Below are positions 9,363 through 17,256 of a stretch of 51,227 nt of DNA, one piece after another (the stretch's first letter is position 1; every line of letters begins with the position of its first letter). The translations under genes were made by a program, and so were the position numbers. This DNA comes from Acidimicrobiales bacterium (GTDB lineage: Bacteria; Actinomycetota; Acidimicrobiia; Acidimicrobiales; Aldehydirespiratoraceae), in NCBI GenBank assembly GCA_029263175.1, contig JAJCXZ010000109.1, forward strand, positions 1 to 51,227. Reading direction: 5' to 3'. The notes below the pieces were generated by a model, which was not told the DNA's origin, did no database searches, and saw only the letters and a list, made by a program, of their open reading frames with translations.

Positions 9363-11258
9363 ATGGCTGAGGTGGTACCAGATCGATTAGGGAGCGACCC
9401 GGTGGTGGTTACTCCTGCCGCGGTCACTGCCGCGGCTCTGGACCACGCCAGCGAATTTCACCAACTCACCGACGTGTACGGCGAGCTCATGTGGGTGTCG
9501 CCTGCAGTGCGGGCAGTGCTTGGCTACAGCCAGGACGAGTTCATGTGCATCCCCAACTGGTCGCTCGTGCACCCCGATGACGTCGAGCGTGTGCGTCGAA
9601 TCAATACCGAACTCGCACTCGATGCCGAATCCCGCCGTCGAGTCCGGTATCGGGCCCGCCACGCCGATGACTCGTGGCGATGGGTCGAGGCCGTCGTCTC
9701 GAATATGCAGAACCGGGCCGACGTCGGTGGCATCGTCACGACGGTCCGCGACGTCACCAGCCAGGTCGTCGCCAAACGGCGTCTGTCACAAAGTGAACGC
9801 CGGCTCCGCTCGATCGTGTCGTCTGCCGGTGACGTGATTGCCATTCTCGACGAGATGGGATCGATCGAGTACATCACACCGACGGTGGCGACACTGCTGC
9901 AGCGATCCGCGGCGCTCATGCAAGACGACTGGGCACGCTATCTACACCCGGACGATCTGGAGAGCATGGGCGAGGCCTTCAGCGAGGCACTCGATGATCC
10001 GGGGGTCACGAAGGGCCCGACGGATCTGCGCATGCTGCGCGGTGATGGCGAGTGGCTGACTTTCGAAGCGCTCTTCACCGATTATCGGACCGATCCGATC
10101 GTGCGTGGCATCGTGCTCAATGCTCGCGACGTTACCGATCGTCGCCGGGCCGAGGTCAACGAGCGAGCCAACCAGACAATCTTCAATGCCTTGGTCGAGA
10201 TGGCCCCTGTCGGCATCTTCCTCGCCGACGCCAGCGGCGAATGGACGTACGCCAACGCTCGCATCAGCAGCGACTTCGAAGTCGAGGCCTCAGAACTGCT
10301 CGGCACCGGATGGAGGCAGCTGTTCGACGCGGCGGACGTCGTCCGGTTGCGAAGCGAACTTGCGCGCTGGGACGGCCAGGGCCGTTACGTCACCGAACTG
10401 CGCACCCGTCACTCACCCGACGCCCGCGAGTTGCGCCTCACCTTGAGCCGGCCGCAGTCCGCCGATGGCGAACTCGGCGCGGTGGGCACACTCGAAGACG
10501 TGACCTCACGTCGCGGCCTGGATGAGATGCTGCTCGACGGCGCCGCTCTCGGCTCCGTTGCGGGTGTGGTCGGCAGCGCCGCCCACGATCTACACAACCT
10601 GCTTGCGTCGATCGGCTTCCAGCTCGGGCTGCTGGCGCTGCCAGATGACGAAGGCGACCGGGTGTCAGCCGCGAACGAAGCGATCGATCGGGCCTGCGAC
10701 ATCACCGAAGATCTGATGGCGATGAGCCGACCGAGTCGTGGTCATGTTGCCGCGCTGGATGTCGGCGATGTCATCAAGGGCCTCTCCGACATGCTGCGGG
10801 TGCTCGTCGAGCACGCTGCCGATCTCGACTTCTCTTCCGACGTCGACGGGCTGCTTGCTGCCGCTGACCGATCCGGTCTCGAACGGGTCGTCACCAACCT
10901 TGTGGTCAATGCCCGAGACGCGGTCGAGCCCCGCGGCAAAATCGCGGTGTCGGTGTCACTGGCCGAGATTGGCGATGACGGCCCGGAGAGTTGCGAAGCC
11001 GGCTCCTACGTGGCCATCTCGGTCACGGACAACGGCTGTGGCATTGCCGACGCGTTTCTCAACCGCATGTTCGAGCCGTACTTCACCACCAAGGAAGACG
11101 GCAACGGCATCGGCCTGGCAGCCTCGCGCCGCACGATCCGCGGCTGGGGTGGCGACATCGGCGTCGACTCCATCGAGGGCCGGGGGACGACGATGACTGT
11201 CTACCTACCGGTCATCGACCGGGCCGTAACACTGGGGACAGACCCCAGTGTTACGTAG
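9363..11258 (+). CDS. Multi-PAS sensor histidine kinase
   Basis: A 631-residue soluble kinase with no membrane segment. Three PAS domains lie at residues ~30-140, ~145-265 and ~270-385, each ending in a VRDVT/ARDVT/LEDVT-type segment. The phospho-acceptor His lies in AAHDLHNLLASI (~residue 407). The ATPase domain carries N-box NLVVNARDAV, G1 DNGCGI, F-box FEPYFTTK and G2 GNGIGLA. This is the NtrB/PAS-type kinase layout. It is divergent from the DosR-like regulator and probably phosphorylates it. The last ~10 residues and the approach to the stop are encoded by a REP-like palindrome (11225-11255), so the original C-terminus was replaced. Confidence 0.9.
   Translation: MAEVVPDRLGSDPVVVTPAAVTAAALDHASEFHQLTDVYGELMWVSPAVRAVLGYSQDEFMCIPNWSLVHPDDVERVRRINTELALDAESRRRVRYRARHADDSWRWVEAVVSNMQNRADVGGIVTTVRDVTSQVVAKRRLSQSERRLRSIVSSAGDVIAILDEMGSIEYITPTVATLLQRSAALMQDDWARYLHPDDLESMGEAFSEALDDPGVTKGPTDLRMLRGDGEWLTFEALFTDYRTDPIVRGIVLNARDVTDRRRAEVNERANQTIFNALVEMAPVGIFLADASGEWTYANARISSDFEVEASELLGTGWRQLFDAADVVRLRSELARWDGQGRYVTELRTRHSPDARELRLTLSRPQSADGELGAVGTLEDVTSRRGLDEMLLDGAALGSVAGVVGSAAHDLHNLLASIGFQLGLLALPDDEGDRVSAANEAIDRACDITEDLMAMSRPSRGHVAALDVGDVIKGLSDMLRVLVEHAADLDFSSDVDGLLAAADRSGLERVVTNLVVNARDAVEPRGKIAVSVSLAEIGDDGPESCEAGSYVAISVTDNGCGIADAFLNRMFEPYFTTKEDGNGIGLAASRRTIRGWGGDIGVDSIEGRGTTMTVYLPVIDRAVTLGTDPSVT
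11225..11255. repeat. REP-like palindrome, copy 2 (inside histidine-kinase 3' end)
   Basis: A perfect 13-bp stem, CGTAACACTGGGG and CCCCAGTGTTACG, with loop ACAGA. It is read as the final kinase codons (VTLGTDPSVT) and is followed directly by the TAG stop. Confidence 0.9.
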
Positions 11259-11260
11259 CA

Positions 11261-11428
11261 TCAAGTAGTTCTCCGCTTCGACTGGCGCCTCTCCGCCCAG
11301 GCCGCCCGTCCTTCTTTCGCCTCCTCATCCTCGCGGAACTCGGTCCACGCGGCGTTCAGCGCTTCGGGTCGGTTGTAGGCGATTGTGACGGCCTGACCGT
11401 CGCGTTCGTAACGTGCGGCATCCGGCAT
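11261..11428 (-). pseudogene. Crotonase (enoyl-CoA hydratase) remnant with internal deletion
   Basis: A 55-codon open frame starting at ATG 11428. The first ~24 residues look like a crotonase N-terminus (YERDGQAVTIAYNRPEALNA). The remaining ~30 look like the far C-terminus of such enzymes (AAWTEFREDEEAKEGRAAWAERR). The ~200-residue catalytic middle is absent and the two ends are joined in frame at LNA/AW. It is therefore a deletion relic rather than a working enzyme. It abuts REP copy 2 and is divergent from the OsmC gene. The reading is from family knowledge, with no alignment run. Confidence 0.65.
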
Positions 11429-11456
11429 GGGCCCAGCATTCCCTACAGTGCGGGTC

Positions 11457-11888
11457 ATGGCCACAATCACCGCTGACCTCAAATCCGGATTCGCCGTCGA
11501 GCTTCGTGCCGGCGATCACGTCTGGTATGCCGACGAGCCCGCCTCGCTCGGTGGCACCGACACCGGACCCAATCCCTATGAGCTGTTGCTCTCGGCGGTC
11601 GGCGCGTGCACGACGATAACGATCTCGATGTACTGCCAACGCAAGGGCTGGGACCTGCATTCTGTGTCGGCTCGCTACGAACTCGACAAGATTCACATCG
11701 ACGACTGCGCCGACTGTGAGGATGATTCAACCGGCTACGTCGACCGCGTTCGCAGCGAGATCTTCATCGAGGGAGACTTCGACGAAGACCAGCGGAAACG
11801 CTTGGCTGACATCGCCCAGCGCTGCCCGGTCCACAAGACCGTCGACCACGGCGTGAACTTCACGACCGAAACGGTATTCGTCGGCTAG
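11457..11888 (+). CDS. OsmC-family protein
   Basis: A 143-residue OsmC/Ohr-like protein. Two conserved cysteines are visible, one in VGACTTIT (~residue 51) and one in QRCPVHKT (~residue 123), the pair used by this family to reduce organic or fatty-acid hydroperoxides. The ATG at 11457 is chosen because it opens the family-typical N-terminus; ten earlier in-frame codons lack support. It ends 70 nt before the convergent mscL, with a strong hairpin between. The C-P-V-H motif places it nearer the YhfA/OsmC group than Ohr. Confidence 0.85.
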   Translation: MATITADLKSGFAVELRAGDHVWYADEPASLGGTDTGPNPYELLLSAVGACTTITISMYCQRKGWDLHSVSARYELDKIHIDDCADCEDDSTGYVDRVRSEIFIEGDFDEDQRKRLADIAQRCPVHKTVDHGVNFTTETVFVG

Positions 11889-11902
11889 CCCTCCACCGTT
11901 TC

Positions 11903-11941
11903 CCGACGACTTGACCGTGCCCAGCACGATCAAGTCGTCGG
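11903..11941. terminator. Bidirectional terminator between osmC-like gene and mscL
   Basis: Outer arms CCGACGACTTGA (11903-11914) and TCAAGTCGTCGG (11930-11941) plus inner arms CGTGC/GCACG around a CCA loop. TTT precedes and AAA follows, so it would work on both strands for the two convergent genes. Confidence 0.75.
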
Positions 11942-11959
11942 AAAGCACTCCGGGGTGGT

Positions 11960-12328
11960 TCAGCCCTTGGCGAGGCTGTCGCGGATCTCGGTGAGGAGAT
12001 CGATCTCCGACGGGCCATCGGGGGTGTCGTCGGCTTCCTTGTCGGACTTGCTGGCGTTGTACGCCTTGAGCACGAAGAAGACGGCGAGGGCCACGAAGAT
12101 GAAGCTGATCGTGGTCGTGATGACCTGGCCGTACCAGATCGGCGTGTCGCTGATCAGGAAGTTAAGCGAGTCGAAGTTCGGCTCGCCGAAGATGGCGGCA
12201 ATGATCTGCATGATGACGCCGTTGACCAATGCGTCGATGATCGGCTTGAAGGCCGTGGCCATGACCACTGCAACCGCCAGATCAACGATGTCGCCCTTGT
12301 TGATGAAGTCCTTGAATTCCTGAAGCAC
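11960..12328 (-). CDS. mscL: Large-conductance mechanosensitive channel MscL
   Basis: A 122-residue inner-membrane channel that opens under osmotic downshock. It starts with the amphipathic helix LQEFKDFINKGDIVDLAVAVV typical of MscL, has two membrane helices (residues ~15-40 and ~70-92) and a charged cytoplasmic tail ending in the helix EIDLLTEIRDSLAK. The start codon is GTG at 12328. Length is slightly below the usual ~130-150, mainly in the periplasmic loop. Confidence 0.95.
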   Translation of the reverse strand: MLQEFKDFINKGDIVDLAVAVVMATAFKPIIDALVNGVIMQIIAAIFGEPNFDSLNFLISDTPIWYGQVITTTISFIFVALAVFFVLKAYNASKSDKEADDTPDGPSEIDLLTEIRDSLAKG

Positions 12329-12433
12329 GCGTTTGTCCTCTCATTGCGCATCGCATCCCACATCCGTGGTCTGCCAACTGCTCCCGACGCACAAGCGCGC
12401 GGAGAAGTCGCGACGGACTCTAAGACACGAGTT

Positions 12434-12739
12434 TCAGATCTTGCCAGCGAACATCGCAACGATTGGAGCGGCATCCGGATCGTCCGAGGCGATCCGCACG
12501 GCAATGCTCTCGCCGTCGACGGTGGTGGTGATGTCGAGGAACGCGCAGCACGACTGTTCGCGAGCGACCAGATCGTCGATCGCGTCGCGGAGTTCGTACG
12601 GAAGCCGCAGTGTGGCGACACCGGAGACAAGCGATACCTCGGACGCCTGGGCACGCAGTTCCGTCCACTCGGCGAGTTGATCGGTGGCAATCTGCTGCTC
12701 GAGCGTGCAGGCGACGGGGATCAGCTTCCGTTTTGTCAT
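12434..12739 (-). CDS. Conserved hypothetical protein with Cys-Cys motif
   Basis: A 101-residue soluble protein starting at ATG 12739. It has one Cys near the N-terminus (PVACTL) and a conserved-looking EQSCCAFLDI segment near residue 65. Small proteins of this pattern are often found next to MerR/ArsR metal regulators, but none is present here. A metal- or redox-related role is only a guess. A start 9 codons earlier is possible. Confidence 0.55.
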   Translation of the reverse strand: MTKRKLIPVACTLEQQIATDQLAEWTELRAQASEVSLVSGVATLRLPYELRDAIDDLVAREQSCCAFLDITTTVDGESIAVRIASDDPDAAPIVAMFAGKI

Positions 12740-12788
12740 GTCATGACCGTAGGACCTCAACCCCACTCGGGGTCAAGGGGAAGAGCGG

Positions 12789-13865
12789 TCAAGGGCTGAG
12801 GGGAAGGCGGGCAACGATTTCACCGTCGTCGACTTCTCCGGTGGGCACGAATCCGAATCGCTCGTACAGCGGCGCCGGCGATCCATAGCCGGGGACCCAT
12901 GAGACGAGCAGCGATGGGGCGCCCCACTCGCGGGCTTGCGCGGCGACCTGTTCGAGCACCTGCCAGCCGATTCCCCGACCCTGGTGGCGCCGGTCGACAG
13001 TCAGGCGCCACAGATACGCATCAGGTGAGTTCTCCGTCGGCTCCTCCATCATGACGAACCCCACTGGCAGTCCGTCGGCGTGCACGATGCGGGGCCACGG
13101 AACAACCCGAGGGTCGGTTGGATCGGCGCCGAAGCCGTCAGCGAACGGCGGAACCGCCACCTGCGACAACGACGCGGCGATCGGCGCCACGAAGTGATCC
13201 TGCGATTGGTGTGGTCGGAGATCGAGCACGTGACGGAGGCCGACCGGATACGGCTCGACGAGCTCGACCAGATCGGGCCGGTGCGTGGGGCGACCGCTCC
13301 ACGCGTCACGGATCGCTGGTGTCAGTCCATAACTCCAATCATCGACGTAGGTGCCGGCGTCCCAATACGTGTTCCTGATCCGACCCTCGAACTCGAAGCC
13401 GCACCGTTCGAGAACCTTGGCGGAACGGAGATTGTCCGGATGGATTGTGGCGCTGACCCGCATGACATCGAGCTCGTCGAGCAGCCAATCGAGGAAACCC
13501 TCCAATGCTTCGGTTGCGTAGCCCTGCCCCCAGTGCTCACGAGCGAACGTGTAGCCGATTGTCGCGGCGCGGCCGTGCGACTCGAGCTTGAGCGCGAGGT
13601 CACCGAGCACTGACGAGTCGTCCGCATCGGCGACCGTCAGAGCCCACCAACTGCCATTCGATGGTCCGTCTCGGTCTGCAAGTTCAGCGGTCGATCGCTC
13701 GGCCGCTGCGGATGTGTACGGCATAGGCCAGTCCTGGTACGCCGCGACTCCGGGATCGTTGCGGCGGGCGACGAGAGGGCCGGCATCGGATGGCCGAACG
13801 GGCCGAAGCAGAAGGCGGGCAGTGCGGATCGGTTCGAACAACCTCGAGGGTGACAGGTCTGACAT
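12789..13865 (-). CDS. Tandem GNAT N-acetyltransferase
   Basis: A 358-residue protein with two GNAT domains. The first (residues ~10-175) is RimJ/RimL-like, with the acetyl-CoA loop REHWGQGYATEA and the NLRSAKVLERCGF segment. The second (residues ~195-355) has the loop RRHQGRGIGWQVLEQ and ends in a YERFGFVPTGE motif. Both loops fit the Q/R-x-x-G-x-G/A pyrophosphate-binding pattern, so both could be active. It may have arisen by fusion rather than duplication because the halves belong to different subgroups. Substrate unknown. Confidence 0.8.
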   Translation of the reverse strand: MSDLSPSRLFEPIRTARLLLRPVRPSDAGPLVARRNDPGVAAYQDWPMPYTSAAAERSTAELADRDGPSNGSWWALTVADADDSSVLGDLALKLESHGRAATIGYTFAREHWGQGYATEALEGFLDWLLDELDVMRVSATIHPDNLRSAKVLERCGFEFEGRIRNTYWDAGTYVDDWSYGLTPAIRDAWSGRPTHRPDLVELVEPYPVGLRHVLDLRPHQSQDHFVAPIAASLSQVAVPPFADGFGADPTDPRVVPWPRIVHADGLPVGFVMMEEPTENSPDAYLWRLTVDRRHQGRGIGWQVLEQVAAQAREWGAPSLLVSWVPGYGSPAPLYERFGFVPTGEVDDGEIVARLPLSP

Positions 13866-13920
13866 CTGGTCAGCTTCTCAGCCCGTGACGGGTTCCGCCG
13901 GTTGTTCTAGCGTGCGACCT

Positions 13921-14589
13921 GTGAGCGAAGCCCTGGAGCATCTGAGCCGTCAGCTGTTGGCGGCGGTCGACGACTCGCTTGTGTCGGTGCCGCAGGCTGA
14001 TCTCTTCATCGGCCTTTCAGAACGCTTGCGGGCCCTTCCTCCCCCTCGATCCGTGCGTGCGCAGACCCTGCCGGTTGTGGACGAGTGGCTGGCGGCGGCC
14101 GTCGCGGCCGCGCCCGAACCATGGTCAGATCTCGCCCACGCACTCCTCGCCGCTTCGAGCCGCCTCCCGTGGCTGATGGCGTACGAGAACCTCGACCCGT
14201 CTCCCGGGCTCGAGGCGTTCCAGCGCCACTACAGCTTCGCCCTCCTGGCCGGTCCTTCGTTCCGAGGCCACCAGCCTCCGCAAATCGATGACCAGATGAT
14301 CGCCGGATTCAGCATCCAGGCGCCACAGGTCCTCTACCCGCCCCACCACCACGCGCCGCCGGAGCTCTACGGGATCATCAGCGGGGCCGTGGAATGGCAG
14401 ATCGGCGACACGTGGACATTGAAGGGCGCCGGAGACACGGCCATCCATCGTGCGCACGAGTCGCACGCGATGCGCAGCGTCGGCCAACCAGTGCTCACAT
14501 GGGTTTGCTGGCCTCATGGCGCCGCCAGCCATGTGTACATGCCGAGCCTTGATCCGCCAAACAGCTCGATGGCCCCGATCAGCTACTGA
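13921..14589 (+). CDS. Cupin protein of the DMSP-lyase family (DddL/DddQ-like)
   Basis: A 222-residue protein with an N-terminal helical part and a C-terminal cupin. The metal-site motif reads H-H-H (142-144), Glu148, Tyr150, with His182 in the second cupin motif. This matches the H-x-H...E-x-Y...H set of the DMSP lyase cupin family (PF16867), which cleave dimethylsulfoniopropionate to DMS and acrylate. The start GTG at 13921 leaves the family-typical N-terminal length; GTG 13912 is an alternative. It is followed 65 nt later by an acyl-CoA synthetase gene. Related cupins of other function cannot be excluded. Confidence 0.65.
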   Translation: MSEALEHLSRQLLAAVDDSLVSVPQADLFIGLSERLRALPPPRSVRAQTLPVVDEWLAAAVAAAPEPWSDLAHALLAASSRLPWLMAYENLDPSPGLEAFQRHYSFALLAGPSFRGHQPPQIDDQMIAGFSIQAPQVLYPPHHHAPPELYGIISGAVEWQIGDTWTLKGAGDTAIHRAHESHAMRSVGQPVLTWVCWPHGAASHVYMPSLDPPNSSMAPISY

Positions 14590-14654
14590 CCTCTCATCAC
14601 GGCGGCGGTGTTGGCTATTGTCGGCATCCCGCCGTCCGACAGAGGGAAACAGTC

Positions 14655-16646
14655 ATGGCCGAAGGCAATATCGAGATCTACGAGAGCGAAGACCGGCGCT
14701 TCCCGCCATCGGCAGAGTTCGTGGCCCAGGCCAACATCGGTGACCGTTCGCTCTATGACGAGGCCGACGCTGACTACGAAGCGTTCTGGGCGCGCCAGGC
14801 CCGTGAGCTGCTCACGTGGTCAAAGGACTTCGACACAACGCTCGAATGGAGTCTTCCGGATGCGAAATGGTTCGTCGGTGGTGAGCTCAACCTGTCCTAC
14901 AACTGCCTCGATCGACACGTGGAGGCGGGCAAGGGAGACAAGATCGCGTTCCATTGGGAAGGTGAGCCCGGCGACAAGCTCACGCTGACCTACTCCGACC
15001 TGCTGACCGAGGTCTCCAAGTTCGCCAACGTCCTCAAGGGGCTCGGACTGGAGAAGGGCGACCGAATCGCCATCTACATGCCGATGGTGATCGAGTTGCC
15101 GATCGCGATGCTCGCCTGCACCCGCATCGGGGTAGCCCATTCCGTCATCTTCGGCGGCTTCTCGCCAGACGCCATCACCGACCGGTGCGAGGACGCCGAA
15201 GCCAAGCTCGTGATCACCGCCGACGCGGGCTACCGCCGCGGCGAGCCTTCGGCGCTGAAGCCCAATGTCGATGCCGCGCTTGTCGCCGGGGCGCCGTCGG
15301 TGGAGAACGTGGTCGTGGTCAACCGCTGCGACACGAACCCGGAGATGGTCGCGGGTCGGGATCACTGGTGGCACGACCTCATGGCCAATGCGTCGGCCGA
15401 CTGTCCCGCCGAGCCGATGGACTCCGAGCAGCTGCTCTACATCCTCTACACCTCGGGCACCACGGCGAAGCCGAAAGGCATCATGCACACCACGGGCGGC
15501 TACCTCACTCAGGTGGCCTTTACCCACAAGTACGTGTTCGACCTCAAACCTGAGGTCGATGTCTACTGGTGTGCCGCCGACATCGGCTGGGTCACCGGCC
15601 ACAGCTACATCGTCTACGGGCCGCTCACGAATGGTTGCACGTCGGTGATGTACGAGGGCACACCCGACACGCCCCGCGTGGAGGAGCGCGACGGCGATCG
15701 CGCCGGATGGAAGAAGGACCGACTGTGGGACATCATCGAGCGCTACGGCGTCACCCAGCTCTACACCGCGCCGACCGCCATTCGCACGTTCATGAAATGG
15801 GGCCCGGAGTGGCCTGATGCCCGTGACCTCTCGTCGCTTCGAGTGCTCGGCACCGTTGGCGAACCGATCAACCCCGAGGCATGGATCTGGTACAACGAAC
15901 ACATCGGGGGAGGGACTTGTCCGATCGTTGACACCTGGTGGCAGACCGAGACAGGTGGGCACATGATCACTCCGTTGCCGGGCGTCACCACGACCAAGCC
16001 GGGGTCTGGCTGTCACACGATCCCGGGCGTGAAGGCCGAGGTCGTCGACGAGGCCGGCAACACCGTGCACGAGGGTGGCGGTTATCTGACCCTCACTCAG
16101 CCGTGGCCGGGCATGTTGCGTGGCATCTGGGGCGACCCCGACCGATACAAGAAGACCTACTGGTCGACCTACGATGGCAAATACTTCGCGGGCGACGGTG
16201 CTCGCGTCGATGCCGACGGCTATCTCTGGATCCTCGGTCGTGTCGACGATGTGATGAACGTGTCAGGGCACCGCATCTCCACTTCCGAAGTCGAGTCGGC
16301 CCTCGTCGATCACCCTTCGGTGGCGGAGGCGGCGGTTGTCGGCGCCAAGGACGACCTCACCGGGCAGGCCATCGTCGGCTACGTGATTCTCATCGGCTCG
16401 GTCGAACCGTCGAAGGAACTGGGAGAAGAGGTTCGCCAACACGTGGCCAAGAAGCTCGGCCCCACGGCTCGCCCCAAGGCAGTGTTCCTGGTGCCCGACC
16501 TACCCAAGACTCGTTCGGGAAAGATCATGCGACGCCTGCTGCGCGATGTGGCCGACGGGCACGAGCTCGGCGACACCACCACGCTCGCCGACCCCGGCGT
16601 GGTCGCCGCCATCCGCGATGGCGCGGCGAACTCCGACGAGGACTGA
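14655..16646 (+). CDS. acs: Acetyl-CoA synthetase (AMP-forming)
   Basis: A 663-residue enzyme that turns acetate, ATP and CoA into acetyl-CoA. Visible motifs include the P-loop YTSGTTAKPKG (~residue 262), the TWWQTETGG acyl-pocket motif and the C-terminal PKTRSGKIMRR, whose Lys is the usual acetylation-controlled residue. Full length for Acs. It lies downstream of the DMSP-lyase-like cupin, so activation of acrylate or propionate is a possible side role. Residues of the acyl pocket favour short acids. Confidence 0.93.
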   Translation: MAEGNIEIYESEDRRFPPSAEFVAQANIGDRSLYDEADADYEAFWARQARELLTWSKDFDTTLEWSLPDAKWFVGGELNLSYNCLDRHVEAGKGDKIAFHWEGEPGDKLTLTYSDLLTEVSKFANVLKGLGLEKGDRIAIYMPMVIELPIAMLACTRIGVAHSVIFGGFSPDAITDRCEDAEAKLVITADAGYRRGEPSALKPNVDAALVAGAPSVENVVVVNRCDTNPEMVAGRDHWWHDLMANASADCPAEPMDSEQLLYILYTSGTTAKPKGIMHTTGGYLTQVAFTHKYVFDLKPEVDVYWCAADIGWVTGHSYIVYGPLTNGCTSVMYEGTPDTPRVEERDGDRAGWKKDRLWDIIERYGVTQLYTAPTAIRTFMKWGPEWPDARDLSSLRVLGTVGEPINPEAWIWYNEHIGGGTCPIVDTWWQTETGGHMITPLPGVTTTKPGSGCHTIPGVKAEVVDEAGNTVHEGGGYLTLTQPWPGMLRGIWGDPDRYKKTYWSTYDGKYFAGDGARVDADGYLWILGRVDDVMNVSGHRISTSEVESALVDHPSVAEAAVVGAKDDLTGQAIVGYVILIGSVEPSKELGEEVRQHVAKKLGPTARPKAVFLVPDLPKTRSGKIMRRLLRDVADGHELGDTTTLADPGVVAAIRDGAANSDED

Positions 16647-16671
16647 TCTGCGACGAAGTTACGATCAGCGG

Positions 16672-17190
16672 GTGTACCCCCAGAACTGGATCCCGAATAC
16701 ACGCCGCCCGATCGGCGGGCGAACCATCGTGTTCGACCTCGACGGCGTGATCGCTGATGCGGGGCATCGTCAGCACTTCGTTCCCGATGATCGGTCGGTG
16801 GCCAAGAACTGGATGGCCTTCTTCAATGCGTGCGTCGATGACCCGCTGATCGAACAAGGACGTCGTCTGATCGGCTCCGTCAGCGATGAATTCTGTGTCG
16901 TGATCCTCACGGCCCGGATCCACGACACCCGCGAGAAGACGGTGGCGTGGCTGGCGGCCAACGACGTCCGCCACGACTGGCTCATCCTTCGCGGCCCTCG
17001 ACAAGGATCGCCATCAACCCAGTGGAAGCAAGGCCAGCTCGAACTCCTGCAAGCGGCGGGAGCAGAAATCGAGCTCGCCCTCGACGACGACCCCCGCAAC
17101 ACCGCCATGGTCAGGGCGATGGGTCTCACTGCCATGTACGTCCACTCCGGCTACTACGACGACCGCGGTTTCGACGTCGACTTTCGGTAG
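16672..17190 (+). CDS. HAD-superfamily phosphatase, polynucleotide-kinase 3'-phosphatase-like
   Basis: A 172-residue protein with HAD motif I FDLDGV (two Asp, ~residue 22), motif II in VILTARIHDTREKT and motif IV DDDPRN. This spacing resembles the phosphatase half of T4-type polynucleotide kinases rather than metabolic HADs. Start GTG at 16672 follows acs by 25 nt; co-transcription is possible. It ends directly at REP copy 3. Substrate not predictable. Confidence 0.7.
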   Translation: MYPQNWIPNTRRPIGGRTIVFDLDGVIADAGHRQHFVPDDRSVAKNWMAFFNACVDDPLIEQGRRLIGSVSDEFCVVILTARIHDTREKTVAWLAANDVRHDWLILRGPRQGSPSTQWKQGQLELLQAAGAEIELALDDDPRNTAMVRAMGLTAMYVHSGYYDDRGFDVDFR

Positions 17191-17219
17191 GTCACGCTGG
17201 GGACAGACCCCAGCGTGAC
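17191..17219. repeat. REP-like palindrome, copy 3
   Basis: A perfect 12-bp stem GTCACGCTGGGG/CCCCAGCGTGAC with loop ACAGA, starting on the base after the TAG stop of the HAD gene and 38 nt before the sulfatase start. Confidence 0.9.
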
Positions 17220-17256
17220 TTTCTCCCGTCTGCCGGCTTTCGCGTACTGTCGGGGA

